A stretch of DNA of 64,000 bases. Source: Ovoidimarina sp963698645 (GTDB taxonomy: Bacteria > Pseudomonadota > Alphaproteobacteria > Rhodobacterales > Rhodobacteraceae). Where the stretch lies: contig CAVORP010000009.1 in the NCBI GenBank assembly GCA_963698645.1, positions 186,001-250,000 of the forward strand. The letters are read 5' to 3'. The notes under the pieces were generated by a model. It was not told where the DNA came from. It searched no databases and saw nothing but the letters and a program-made list of their open reading frames with translations. Positions 8,293 to 19,300 of the stretch are shown here, in pieces. Numbering within the stretch: the first letter of the stretch is position 1; the number at the start of each line of letters is the position of its first letter. The position numbers were made by a program, and so were the translations under genes.

Positions 8293-10091
8293 GCGTCGCG
8301 CGGCAGGACCCGCAGGCCCAGTTCCATGAGCTGATCCGGCGTCGGTTCGGACGGCGCGCCCATCATCAGATCCTCGGCCCGCTGGTTCATCGGGAACATG
8401 ATGACCTCGCGGATATTCGCCTCGTCCGCCAGAAGCATCACCATCCGGTCGATGCCGAGGGCACAACCGCCATGGGGCGGCGCGCCATAGCGGAAGGCAT
8501 TGACCATGCCGCCAAAGCGTTTCTCGACCTCGTCCTTGCCATAGCCCGCCAGTTCGAAGGCCTTGTACATGATCTCGAGCTTGTGGTTCCGGATCGCGCC
8601 GGAGATGAGCTCGTATCCGTTGCAGGCCAGATCATACTGATATCCCAGCACTTTCAGCGGATCGCCCGAGAGCGCATCGAGCCCGCCCTGCGGCATCGAG
8701 AACGGGTTGTGGCTGAAATCGACGCGGCCGGTTTCCTCGTCGGCCTCGTACATCGGGAAATCGACGATCCATGCAAAGGCGAAGCGGTCCTTGTCGGTCA
8801 GGCCCAGTTCCTCGCCGATGACCGTGCGGGCGCGGCCCGCCACGCCCTCGAAGGCGGCGGGTTTGCCACCAAGGAAGAAGGCCGCGTCGCCCACATCGAG
8901 GCCCAGCTGCTGCGCGGATCGCCTCGGTCCGCTCGGGACCGATGTTCTTGGCCAGCGGGTCCGGCCGCCTCCATGCCCTCCGTCGGCCTCGCGCCAGAAG
9001 ATATATCCCATCCCCGGCAGGCCCTGCTGCTGCGCGAAGGCGTTCATCCGGTCGCAGAACTTGCGCCCGACCGGCTCGCCGCCCGGACCCTTGGGCGCGG
9101 GGATCGCGCGGATCTCGGTGCCCTCCTGTTCCAGAAGCTTGGCGAAGATCGCGAAGCCCGAACCCGCGGAAATGCTCGCTCACGATCCTGCATCTTGATC
9201 GGGTTGCGCAGGTCGGGCTTGTCGGTCCCGTACCAGCAGCGCGGAATCGGCATAGGCGATCCGCGGCCAGTCCTGTGTCGACCGGGCGGCCGCCGCCGAA
9301 CGCCTCGAACGCGCCGCGCATGACGGGTTCGATGGCGGCAAAGACGTCTTCCTGCTCGACAAAGCTCATCTCGACATCGAGCTGGTAGAAATCGGTGGGC
9401 GAGCGGTCGGCGCGCGGGTCTTCGTCGCGGAAGCAGGGCGCGATCTGGAAATAGCGGTCGAAGCCCGCCACCATGATCAGCTGCTTGAACTGCTGGGGCG
9501 CCTGCGGCAGGGCATAGAACTTGCCCGGGTGAAGCCGCGACGGCACGAGGAAGTCGCGCGCGCCCTCGGGCGAGGAGGCGGTGATGATCGGGGTCTGGAA
9601 CTCGGTGAAGCCCGTGTCCCACATCCGGCGGCGCAGATCGGCCACGACGTGGCGAGCGCAGCATGATGTTGTCATGCAGCCCCTGCCGCCGCAGGTCGAG
9701 GAAGCGGTAGCGCAGGCGCGTTTCCTCGGGGTACTCCTGATCGCCGAACACGGTCAGCGGCAGTTCCTCGGCCGCGCCCAGCACTTCGATGTCGCGGATG
9801 AACACCTCGATCTCGCCGGTGGGGATCTTGGGGTTCACGAGGCTCGGCGTCGCGGGCCTTCACCTCGCCGTCGATGCGGATGCACCATTCGCTGCGCACC
9901 TTCTCGATCTCGGCGAAGACCGGGCTGTCGGGATCGGCCAGCACCTGCGTCATGCCGTAATGGTCGCGCAGGTCGATGAACAGGACGCCCCCGTGGTCGC
10001 GGACCCGGTGCACCCAGCCGGCAAGGCGGACGGTCTGGCCCACATGGGCGGCGTTGAGGTCGGCGCAGGTATGGCTGCGATAGGCGTGCAT
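8289..10091 (-). CDS. aspS: aspartyl-tRNA synthetase (many +1 shifts)
   Basis: Reading from 10091 the protein begins MHAYRSHTCADLNAAHVG, followed by the OB-fold anticodon domain (VHRVRDHGGVLFIDLRDHYG). The class II core follows with FTEFQTPIIT, LPQAPQQFKQLIMVAGFDRYFQIAPCFRDEDPRADR and the bacterial insertion. Motif 3 is AYGAPPHGGCALGIDRMVML, read near the 3' end. The frame is interrupted at least nine times (between about 9840 and 8910), almost always at a tetramer such as TCGC, GATC, CTGC or GCAG that looks like a codon with a doubled wobble base. Removing one base at each restores a contiguous AspRS of about 590 residues. A GNAT gene is coupled downstream. Confidence 0.93.
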
Positions 10092-10216
10092 GGGTCGTCC
10101 CCCGAATGGGTGTGTTCTGGTTCGGGCCGATACATACGGGGATGAGCGGGAAGTCAAGGGAAGCGCGCGGAAATCGGCGCCGATCGCGGGCGCCCGTTCG
10201 TAGGGTGCCGGTCCGG

Positions 10217-10824
10217 TCAGTCGCGCGTGATCTCGAACCGGCAGGCAGCGGCCCCCATGGCGCAGCATGAGACCTCGCGCACCCGGTAGCCGTCATGGGC
10301 AAGGACGCGGTAGAGCCGCTCGAACACCGCCCGGTGCCAGTGGCAGAGCATGTGATCGGCGAATTCGCCGCGCACCACCGGATTGTCGTGGATCGCGAGG
10401 ACCAGCGGGCGCCGCGAGACCACCTCGAACCGCCCCGACCCGGCGAAGGTCCAGGCGTTCCGCGCGATGGCCCGGGTCAGGATCGGCGCGGCAAGGGGCG
10501 CAGGCAAGGCCCGTCAGCAGAATCTGCACGCCGCGCGGGAATCCGGTTGGCAAGGATGTAATCCGCGGTGCCGGCCCCGCCTCGCCAGGCGAGAGCCGGG
10601 GCAAGATCCGGCAATTCGGCGCGCATCGCCTGATGCAGCCGGGCGACCGGGGCCTCGTCGATCAGCTCCGGTCATGTCGGGCAAGGTCACGATCCCGGCC
10701 TCGAGCAGCATCGCCCGACGCAGGTCCGACGCCGCCCGCCCTCTCCAGCAGCGGCAGAAGCTGGGTCAGCGCGTTGGGGCCGATCCGGCCCCCGGCGGCC
10801 GTCGGAGATGACCTCGTCACGCAT
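10217..10824 (-). CDS. bchJ: bacteriochlorophyll synthesis protein BchJ, V4R domain (frameshifted)
   Basis: The repaired protein begins MRDEVISDAAGGRIGPNAL, continues through LLPLLERAG and ends in a 4-vinyl-reductase (V4R) domain: WTFAGSGRFEVVSRRPLVLA, HDNPVVRGE, CHWHRAVFERL and CCAMGAAACRFEI. BchJ was first proposed as a vinyl reductase, but that reaction is now assigned to other enzymes; V4R domains bind small hydrophobic ligands and BchJ may act as a pigment-precursor carrier. The start codon overlaps the bchE stop by 8 bases (10817-10824), the arrangement of the bchEJ operon. At least five doubled-wobble shifts occur (for example ACCG and CTTG). Confidence 0.85.
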
Positions 10825-12488
10825 CTTCCATCTGCTGGTCGCCGCCACCACAGGCCTTGATCCCGGCCTCGTTCGGCATCCGGAAGCCGTTGCGCTCTTC
10901 GCGCGCGGTCCTTCATCTGCGCCTTGACCGCCGCACGGCGTTCGGCGGCCTTGGCGGCGCGGTCGGCCGAAGCCTCCCAGTCGTCCATCTGCGCCTCGGC
11001 GATGGTGCGGGTCTCGTCGAAGTCGAAATGCACCGATTTCCTTGGTCTGCGGCCCCCAGTAGCCGGCCTTGCCGAGGTCATAGAAGGTGCGGCTGACACC
11101 CGCCTTCAGGAAGGCCTTGAGGCAGCCCAGCAGATAGCGCCGCCGGAACCCGGTGCCGCGCCACGGATAGTGGAACAGCGCCTTGCGCATGTAGAAGCGG
11201 CGGTAGTTCTTCATCACGCCGTCCAGAAGCTCGCCCCGCGTCATCGCGGCGGGCTTCATGATCGGGGTGACGAAATTGTATTTCGAGAAGTCGAACACCT
11301 CGACCTTGTCGCGGATCTCCTGGAACAGCGGGGTGAACGGCCAGGGCGTATACATCGCCCAGTTGGCCAGATCCGGCTGCCAGTCCCACGCCATCCGGAA
11401 GGTCTCTTCCAGCGTCTCGGCGGTCTCGTTGTCCAGACCCACGATGAACTGCGCCTCGACGAAGATATCGGCCTCGCGCAGAAGCCGGATCGCCTCCTTG
11501 TTCTCGGCGACCGTGGTTTCCTTGTTGAACTGGTCGAGCTTCAGCTGCGCCGCCGCCTCGGTGCCCAAGCGAGACATGCACAAGCCCCGCCTTGCGGTAG
11601 AGCGGCAGCAGATCGCTGTCGCGGTAGATGTCGGTGACGCGGGTGTTGATGCCCCATTTCACCCGGTCGGGCAGGCCGCGGGCGATCAGTTCCTCGCAGA
11701 ACTGGACGAATTTCTTCTTGTTGATGGTGGGTTCCTCGTCGGCAAGGATGAAGAAGCCGACGCCGTGATCGTTCACCAGCCGCTCGATCTCGTCCACGAC
11801 CTTGATCGGATCGCGCACCCGGTAGTCGCGCCAGAATTTCCACTGCGAACAGAAGGAGCAGGTGAACGGGCAGCCCCGCGCCATGTTCGGGATCGCGACC
11901 CGCACGCCCAAGGGGGACGTAGATGTACTTCTCCCATTCCAGAAGCGACCAGTCCGGGTCGATCCCGTCGAGGTTCTTGACCGTCGAGGCGGCGGGCGTC
12001 GCCACGATCTCGTCGCCGTCGACGAAAGGCCAGGCCCTTGATCTTGCGGCGATCGGCAGGCCAGCGGCCATCGTCGATGGCCCGCATCAGCTCGGTGATG
12101 ATCTCTTCGCCCTCGCCGCGCACGATCACGTCGATCCACGGCGCTTCGCGACAGCACCTGCTTGTACATGAAGGTCGCGTGGATCCCGCCCAGAACGCGC
12201 ACCGCGTCCGGCACCACCTCCTGCGCGATCTCCAGCACCCGTTCGGCCACGTAGATCGACGGGCGTGATCGCGGTGCAGCCCACCACGATCGGGCTGCAG
12301 CTCGGCAGATGCGCGCGCGCAGCGCCTCGTCGTCCAGATCGTTCGGTCATCGCATCGATGAAATGGATATCGTCGAACCCCGCCGCCTTCAGCGAGCCCG
12401 CCAGATAGGCGACCCATGCCGGTGGCCAGTTGCCCGCGATCTCGGCCCCGCCGGAATGGTAGTTGGGATGAATGAACAGGATGCGCAT
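10817..12488 (-). CDS. bchE: anaerobic Mg-protoporphyrin IX monomethyl ester cyclase BchE (frameshifted)
   Basis: BchE forms the fifth ring of bacteriochlorophyll without oxygen, using cobalamin and radical SAM chemistry. The product starts MRILFIHPNYHSGGAEIAG, has a B12-binding-type N-terminal half, and then the radical-SAM cluster motif CPFTCSFC within MARGCPFTCSFCSQWKFWR. Further conserved parts are FFILADEEPTINKKKFV and the C-terminal ALFHYPWRGTGFRRRYLLG. About seven +1 shifts must be repaired, most at doubled wobble positions (TCGC, CTTG, TTTC, CCCG). The promoter carries two PpsR boxes and two FnrL boxes. No other photosynthesis genes except bchJ are within reach in this window. Confidence 0.93.
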
Positions 12489-12505
12489 GGCTTCCTCCCT
12501 GTTGA

Positions 12506-12523
12506 TGTCCAGTTAGATTGACA
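12506..12523. promoter_or_regulatory. PpsR/CrtJ box 1 upstream of bchE
   Basis: TGT-N12-ACA (TGTCCAGTTAGATTGACA) lies 18 bp before the bchE start. PpsR/CrtJ binds TGT-N12-ACA as pairs and represses bacteriochlorophyll genes under aerobic or high-light conditions. A second copy lies 25 bp further upstream and shares TGTCCA and GATTGACA. Confidence 0.75.
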
Positions 12524-12530
12524 GTTTATC

Positions 12531-12548
12531 TGTCCATTTTGATTGACA
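12531..12548. promoter_or_regulatory. PpsR/CrtJ box 2 upstream of bchE
   Basis: The second TGT-N12-ACA (TGTCCATTTTGATTGACA) differs from box 1 at only a few interior positions, and the two boxes are 25 bp apart. Its right end overlaps the first FnrL box by six bases, so PpsR repression and FnrL activation would compete for the same DNA. Confidence 0.75.
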
Positions 12549-12556
12549 TAGGTCAA
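12543..12556. promoter_or_regulatory. FnrL box 1 upstream of bchE
   Basis: TTGACATAGGTCAA fits TTGA-N6-TCAA, the Fnr-family consensus. FnrL activates anaerobic photopigment genes, including bchE, in Rhodobacter. It overlaps PpsR box 2. Confidence 0.7.
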
Positions 12557-12629
12557 AATCAAGGGTCCCGCGTTCCTGTTTCAGGCCCGCTCCCGCGCTG
12601 GATTCCGGTGTTTTCGCCGTCCAGTCCGA

Positions 12630-12643
12630 TTGATACAGGTCAA
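12630..12643. promoter_or_regulatory. FnrL box 2 in the bchE/cfa divergent region
   Basis: TTGATACAGGTCAA fits TTGA-N6-TCAA and lies 87 bp from box 1. It is about 142 bp upstream of bchE and 130 bp upstream of the divergent CFA-like gene, so it could serve either promoter. Confidence 0.65.
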
Positions 12644-12772
12644 AACCCGCCAATCCGCGCGCACTAGCTTTACAGAAGCGGCCTGTTTGGACAGACTATT
12701 CCCGTCGGCCCGCAGGGCGGGCAGGACGCATCAACACCAAGGCCGGCGCGGGGGGCGCCGAAGGGGGTGAAT

Positions 12773-14010
12773 ATGTGGAACCGACTTCTGGACCGGATGC
12801 TGGAGACCCTCATCCGCACCGGCACATTGAACGTGACATTTCCCGGACGGGCAGCACCGCGCGCTACGGTGACGGCACCGGGGCCGGAGATCTCGGTTCG
12901 TCTGACCGATCCGGATCTGCCGCGCCGGATCGTTCTGAACCCGGAACTGGCCGTGGGCGAGGGTTACATGGACGAGACCCTGACCATCGACGGGCGACGA
13001 TCTTCGCGGATTCATGGCGCTTTCAGTGGCCAACGTGAAGGGCGAAGGCCATGTCCTGTGGCAGCGCCCGCTGGAGGCGGGGCGTCATGCGTTTCGCTGG
13101 TGGCGGCAGTTCAACCCGGCGCGCCGCGCGCGCGCCAACGTGGCCCATCACTACGACCTGTCGGCCGAGCTTTACGACCTCTTTCTCGATGCCGACAAGC
13201 AGTATTCCTGCGCCTATTTCACCGACTCCGGAGATGACGCTGGATCAGGCGCAGGCGGCCAAGAAGGCGCATATCGCGGCCAAGCTGCGGCTGGAGCCGG
13301 GGATGCGCGTGCTCGATATCGGCTGTGGCTGGGGCGGCATGGGGCTTACGCTGGCGCGGGACTATGGCGCGCATGTCGTGGGCGTCACGTTGTCGGAGGA
13401 ACAGTACCGCATCGCCACGGCCCGCGCCCGGGCCGAGGGCCTTGAAGGACAGGTGGAGTTCCGGCTGACGGATTACCGCCATGTCTCGGAAACCTTCGAC
13501 CGGATCGTGTCGGTCGGCATGTTCGAACATGTGGGCGTGCCGCATTACCGCGAATATTTCCGTAATGTGCATGACCGGCTTGCGCCTGATGGTGTCGCGC
13601 TCATCCATACGATCGGGCGGACCACGCCGCCGAGCACCACCAGCCCGTGGATCGAGAAATACATCTTCCCCGGCGGCTACGTGCCGGCGCTTTCGGAAAT
13701 GGTGGCGGGGCTCGAGAAAGAGCGGCTGTACTACACCGATGTCGAGATCTGGCGGCTGCATTACGCAGAAACGCTGCGCCACTGGTACGACCGCTTCATG
13801 GCCCACGAGGACAAGGCGCGGGCGCTTTACGACGCGCGGTTCTGCCGGATGTGGCGGTATTACCTTGTCGCCGCGGAGATGACGTTTCGCTACGGCCGGC
13901 AGGCGGTGTTCCAGGTGCAGCTTGCCCATGACCAGACGGCCGTGCCGTTGACGCGTGATTACCTCTACCCCTCCCCGCTGTCGGAAGAGATGCGACACGC
14001 GGCGGAGTGA
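12773..14010 (+). CDS. cyclopropane-fatty-acyl-phospholipid synthase family methyltransferase (two +1 shifts)
   Basis: The protein has the N-terminal lipid-binding part of CFA synthases (MWNRLLDRMLETLIRTGTL) and HHYDLSAELYDLFLDADKQYSCAYF. The SAM motif is VLDIGCGWGGMGLTLA, followed by FDRIVSVGMFEHVG and FPGGYVPAL. CFA synthases methylate double bonds of membrane phospholipid acyl chains. Shifts near 12998 (GGGC) and 13225 (TCCG) divide the frame; repaired length is about 411 residues. A GTG six bases upstream (12767) is an alternative start. Its promoter region is shared with bchE and contains an FnrL box, so oxygen-dependent control is possible. Confidence 0.88.
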
Positions 14011-14117
14011 AACAACAGGGCGGAGTGAACGGAGGGCTCTCGATCCTGCCCTAATTCTGCCATGGCCTCATGTCAGAAAGGTCGCACAATGCAGGCGAAT
14101 TCGTGAGGATTGTTTCC

Positions 14118-15401
14118 ATGGCAGCCTTTCTGGCATTTTTTGCCCGCCCCCGTGGCGCGGCCTTCTTTCTTGCCCTGCTCACGACACTCGTCCTGGCGAT
14201 TACGCCGGCAGGCCCATCTTCCGACCTTGTCGCGGTCTGGCTGGCAGGCGAATTTCTGGGGTCCGGAGCAGTCTATCCTCCCGATACCGGTGTCTTCACG
14301 ATGACACCGCCGCCGGAATGGAGCGCGGTGGAGTTCGACAGGCTGTTCCCCTATCTCTACCCGCCGCTCTGGGCGGTGCTCGCGCACCAGATTGTCGACG
14401 TCGTCGACTTCGCCACTTTCGCCACATGGGCGCGGCTTGTGAACGCGGCTCTTCTTGTCTGCACGGTGGCCCTGGCATGGCGGGCCACGGGGTCGAGGCT
14501 GCCCTTCGTCGTATTCACGTTCATGGGCGTCATGGCCCTTGCCGCGACCTTCCCCGGCTCCCTCGCCCTGATGGAGAACCAACCCCAGATCATCGTGAGT
14601 TTCCTGATCATACTGGCTCTCGAGCGTGCGCGCTCGGGCGCCCCGGTTGTGGCGGGCATCTCTCTTGCCGTCGCAGCGGCGCTCAAGGTCTATCCGGTGC
14701 TCTTCGCGCTTCTGTGGCTCGCCACGGGTCAACGCCGCGCACTGGCCGCGTTTACCATCGCGGGCGCGAGCCTGGGCGGCGCCTCCGTCGCTCTTGCCGG
14801 CTGGCCGCTCCACGCAGAGTTCCTGGCCCAGCTTTCGACGATCTCGAACACCCTGCTTCTTACGCCCGTTTCCTATGCCCTGCCGCCCGCCCTTGCGCAG
14901 TTCTTTGCGGCTGACACGTTCATCTGGCAGCAGGGACCGAGCGGAGGTGGCTGGCACTACCAGCTTCTCTCGCCCGCCGTTGCCCTTGCACTGAAGGCGG
15001 CGATGCTCGTTGCCCTTGCCCTGATCGCCCGGGCCATGGTCCGCGCCGACAGCGACACCCGGGATGCGGCGCTCTGGCCGCTCGCGCTTGTCACCCTGTC
15101 GCTCCTGGGGCCTCTGTCATGGGCCTATTCCTATATCCCGGCAATCGCCTGCATGCCGGCACTGGTGGATCGGATCGGACCGCGCCGGGCGGGCGTGCTG
15201 ACCCTTGCGATACTTCTTCCGATGGCGCCAGCGGTGGTTGCCGTCTACATGAAAATGTCGGTCGGGTCCCTGCACTCGTCGGCGCAACTGGGCGGAACTG
15301 CGGCGATGGTGCTTCTGGCCGGGGCCTTCGCATGGGCCGCGATGGCCCGGCGGCCGGCCCCTCGGACGGAGCTTCGCCGCGGCGCGACGCCGTCCGCATG
15401 A
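14118..15401 (+). CDS. DUF2029/GT87-type polytopic membrane glycosyltransferase-like protein
   Basis: A 427-residue membrane protein with about eleven hydrophobic segments. The first periplasmic loop has SSDLVAVWLAGEFLGSGAVYPPDTG and FPYLYPPLWA, the pattern of GT87 (DUF2029) enzymes that use polyprenyl-phosphate sugars; acidic residues follow the first helix as expected for GT-C proteins. The ATG at 14118 is preferred because GAGGA lies eight bases upstream; an ATG at 14070 is possible. The acceptor is unknown. It is followed, on the same strand, by an unrelated barrel gene. Confidence 0.75.
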   Translation: MAAFLAFFARPRGAAFFLALLTTLVLAITPAGPSSDLVAVWLAGEFLGSGAVYPPDTGVFTMTPPPEWSAVEFDRLFPYLYPPLWAVLAHQIVDVVDFATFATWARLVNAALLVCTVALAWRATGSRLPFVVFTFMGVMALAATFPGSLALMENQPQIIVSFLIILALERARSGAPVVAGISLAVAAALKVYPVLFALLWLATGQRRALAAFTIAGASLGGASVALAGWPLHAEFLAQLSTISNTLLLTPVSYALPPALAQFFAADTFIWQQGPSGGGWHYQLLSPAVALALKAAMLVALALIARAMVRADSDTRDAALWPLALVTLSLLGPLSWAYSYIPAIACMPALVDRIGPRRAGVLTLAILLPMAPAVVAVYMKMSVGSLHSSAQLGGTAAMVLLAGAFAWAAMARRPAPRTELRRGATPSA

Positions 15402-15525
15402 GCACGTGCGGGACCCTACGGCAGTGCACGTCGCCTTGCTTCGGTCGTCAGGGGCCTTGGCATTGCAGGGGCCGCACTCTACCCTCGGTCATGTCCAAGA
15501 GAAAGCGGCGATCAGGAATGCAACG

Positions 15526-16183
15526 ATGACTTTCAAGACAACATGCGCCGCCGCTGCCGTTCTTTTCGCCGCCGCCGGCGCGACATATGCGCAGGACTGG
15601 ACCGGGTCTTACGGTGGCGCGCAAGTGGGGCTGGGCAAGACCGACCTCACCGGATTCGTGACGCCGCTTCCCTTCATCCGCTATTCCGGCGACGGCTCGT
15701 TCGGCTCCAACCTCATCGGGGGGCGGTTTCGCCGGTCATAACTGGCAGGTCACGCCAAACCTCGTTTTCGGCGCCGAACTGGACATCGCACTGGGGACGA
15801 TCGACGGGCAAGGCACGGCCGTGGGCGGCCCGACCGAGATCTTCACCCATTCCTACAGCAACACCGTGGCGCTGCGCCTGCGCGCCGGCTACGCGACGGG
15901 CGCGTTCCTGCCCTATTTCGCGCTTGGCATGGCCAGTTCGGAGTTCGAGTTCACGACTGGCGGGACGCTGAGCCCGAACAGCCGCACCGACCGGATCACC
16001 GGCATGACCTACGGGCTTGGCCTTGACTGGGCGCGCACCGAGGACCGGTTCTTGCGGATCGAACTGCGCGAGACGGAATACGACAATCAATCCTATACCG
16101 GGCTTTCCGGCGGCGTCTTCCCGATCACCGCCTCCGATCTGTCGACCCGTGAGGTCCGGGTCGGCTACGGCATGAACTTCTGA
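15526..16183 (+). CDS. outer-membrane beta-barrel protein, Omp25/porin-like (one +1 shift)
   Basis: A signal peptide (MTFKTTCAAAAVLFAAAGATYA) precedes a region of alternating strands typical of the small eight-stranded OmpA/Omp25 barrels. Examples are WTGSYGGAQVGLGKTDL, NTVALRLRAGYATG and ITGMTYGLGLDWARTED, ending REVRVGYGMNF with the C-terminal aromatic residue needed for Bam recognition. One +1 shift near 15722 (GGGC between ATCGGG and GGTTTC) divides the frame; repaired length is about 218 residues. Neighbours give no functional hint. Confidence 0.8.
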
Positions 16184-16257
16184 CCACAGAAATCCCCGGT
16201 GCCGCCCGCCCCGCGCGGCCCGGACGCCGCCTGAACGCCCCGCCTGCCCTTCTCTGC

Positions 16258-16293
16258 TTGCACCCCACTGCCCGCTGACTATAACGCGGGCAG
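16258..16293 (+). promoter_or_regulatory. carB promoter with an overlapping dyad
   Basis: TTGCAC at 16258-16263 and TATAAC at 16280-16285 are 16 bp apart, a good sigma-70-type pair, 50 bp upstream of the carB ATG. The -10 hexamer lies in the loop of a perfect 8-bp inverted repeat, CTGCCCGC (16268-16275) and GCGGGCAG (16286-16293), followed by TTTG. The dyad could instead be a terminator for the barrel gene or an operator. I favour promoter because the T-run is only three bases. Confidence 0.5.
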
Positions 16294-16340
16294 TTTGCGT
16301 CCGCTCACGGGGGGCGGGGATCGTTCATCTGGGAGGCACG

Positions 16341-19300
16341 ATGCCGAAAAGAACCGATATTCGTTCGATCATGATCATCGGTGCCGGTCCCATCGTCATC
16401 GGACAGGCCTGCGAGTTCGACTATTCCGGCGCTCAGGCCTGCAAGGCGCTGCGGGAAGAAGGATATCGGGTAATCCTCGTGAATTCGAACCCGGCCACGA
16501 TCATGACCGATCCGGGTCTTGCGGATGCCACCTATATCGAACCGATCACGCCCGAAATCGTCGCCAAGATCATCGAGAAAGAGCGCCCCGACGCGCTTTT
16601 GCCCACCATGGGCGGGCAGACCGGTCTGAACACCTCGCTTGCGCTTGAGGAAATGGGCGTGCTGGAGAAATTCGGGGTCGAGATGATCGGCGCCAAGCGC
16701 GCGGCCATCGAAATGGCCGAGGACCGCAAGCTGTTCCGCGAGGCGATGGACAGGATCGGGCTGGAGAACCCCAAGGCCACGATCATTTCCGCCCCGAAGA
16801 AGGCGGATGGCAAGTACGACATCAAGGCCGGGCTTCAGATGGCCATCGACGCGATCGAATATGTGGGGCTGCCCGCGATCATCCGCCCCGCCTTCACGCT
16901 GGGCGGCACCGGCGGGGGCGTGGCCTATAACCGCGAGGAATTCGAATATTATTGCCGCACCGGCATGGAAGCCTCGCCGGTCGCGCAGATCCTGATCGAC
17001 GAGTCGCTTCTGGGCTGGAAGGAATTCGAGATGGAGGTGGTGCGCGACACCGCCGACAACGCGATCATCATCTGTTCCATCGAGAACGTCGACCCGATGG
17101 GCGTGCATACCGGCAATTCGATCACCGTCGCGCCCGCGCTGACGCTCACCGACAAGGAATACCAGATCATGCGCAACGGCTCGATCGCCGTTCTGCGCGA
17201 GATCGGGGTCGAGACGGGTGGATCGAACGTGCAATGGGCGATCAACCCCGAAGACGGGCGCATGGTGGTGATCGAGATGAACCCGCGCGTCTCGCGCTCC
17301 TCGGCGCTGGCGTCGAAGGCGACCGGGTTTCCCATCGCGAAGATCGCGGCGAAGCTGGCGGTGGGCTATACGCTCGATGAGTTGGACAACGACATCACCC
17401 GGGTCACGCCCGCCTCGTTCGAGCCGACCATCGATTACGTCGTCACCAAGATCCCGCGTTTCGCGTTCGAGAAATTCCCGGGCGCGAAGCCCGAGCTGAC
17501 CACCGCGATGAAATCGGTGGGCGAGGCCATGGCCATCGGCCGGACCTTTCACGAAAGCCTGCAAAAGGCGCTGGCGTCGATGGAAACCGGCCTGACCGGC
17601 CTGAACGAGATCGACATACCCGGCGCCCCCGATCCGGCCGCGATCACCCGGGCGCTTTCGCGAGCGCACCCCCGACCGCATCCGAGTGATCGCCCAGGCC
17701 ATGCGCCACGGGCTGTCTGACGACGATATCCACGTCGCCACCCGGTTCGACCCGTGGTTCCTTGCCCGGATCCGCGAGATCGTCGAGGCCGAGGCACGGA
17801 TCCGCAAATCCGGCCTTCCGGTCACCGAGGATGACCTGCGCCGGGTCAAGATGATGGGCTTTACCGACGCCCGACTGGGAGAGTTGACGGGCCGCGACGA
17901 GGCCAATGTGCGCCGCGCCCGCGAGAACCTTGGCGTCACCGCCGTGTTCAAGCGGATCGACACCTGCGCCGCCGAATTCGAGGCGCAGACGCCCTATATG
18001 TACTCGACCTACGAGACCCCGGTGATGGGCGACGTGGAATGCGAGGCGCGGCCGTCGAACGCCAAGAAGGTCGTCATTCTGGGCGGCGGTCCGAACCGGA
18101 TCGGTCAGGGCATCGAGTTCGATTATTGCTGCTGTCACGCCTGTTTCGCGCTGACCGCGACCGGCTATGAGACGATCATGATCAACTGCAACCCCGAGAC
18201 CGTGTCGACCGACTATGACACCTCGGACCGGTTGTATTTCGAACCGCTCACCTTTGAGCATGTGATGGAAATCCTGCGGGTCGAGCAGGAGAACGGGACT
18301 TTGCACGGGGTGATCGTGCAATTCGGCGGGCAGACGCCGCTGAAGTTGGCCAACGCGCTGCACGATGCGGGCATCCCGATCCTGGGAACGACGCCCGACG
18401 CCATCGATCTTGCCGAAGATCGCGAGCGTTTTCAGGATCTTGTGAACCGCTTGGGACTCAAGCAACCGAACAATGCGATCGCTTCAACCGATGCGCAGGC
18501 GATGGAGGCGGCAGAACGCATCGGCTATCCGCTGGTGATCCGGCCCTCCTATGTTCTGGGTGGCCGGGCGATGGAGATCGTCCGCGATACGCCCTCGCTC
18601 GAGCGTTATATCCGCGACGCGGTGGTGGTGTCGGGCGACAGCCCCGTCCTCTTGGACAGCTACCTGTCGGGCGCGGTCGAGGTGGATGTGGATGCCCTTT
18701 CGGACGGCACGAACGTCCATGTGGCGGGGATCATGCAGCATATCGAGGAAGCGGGCGTGCATTCGGGCGACAGTGCCTGTTCGCTGCCGCCCTATTCGCT
18801 TTCACAAGGGATCATCGACCGGCTGAAGGAACAGACCACGGCGCTTGCGCGTGAATTGCATGTGGTCGGCCTGATGAACGTCCAGTTCGCGATCAAGGGT
18901 GACGATATCTACCTGATCGAGGTGAACCCGCGCGCCTCTCGCACGGTTCCCTTTGTGGCCAAGGCGGTGAAATCGCCGATCGCGGCCATCGCCGCGCGGC
19001 TCATGGCAGGCGAGCCCCTGTCGAATTTCGACCTCGTGGACCCGCAGATCGACACCTTCGCGGTGAAGGAAGCCGTCCTGCCCTTTGCCCGCTTCCCCGG
19101 GGTCGATACGCTTCTGGGCCCCGAGATGCGGTCCACGGGCGAAGTCATGGGGTCGGACGCGAATTTCTATCGCGCGTTCCTCAAGGCGCAGCTGGGCGCG
19201 GGCACGATCCTGCCCGAGACCGGGAACGGTGTTCCTTTCGATCAAGGATGACGACAAGACCCCGCAACTGGTGGAAACCGCCCAGACCCTGCGCGATCTG

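Noticed and set aside
12684..12697. TGTTTGGACAGACT as a third PpsR-type site
   Set aside because: The TGT and ACA are only four bases apart, not the required twelve.
16305..17963. 552-codon minus-strand open frame over carB
   Set aside because: It is antisense to a fully conserved CarB and has the His/Arg/Asp-rich composition typical of shadow frames in high-GC DNA.
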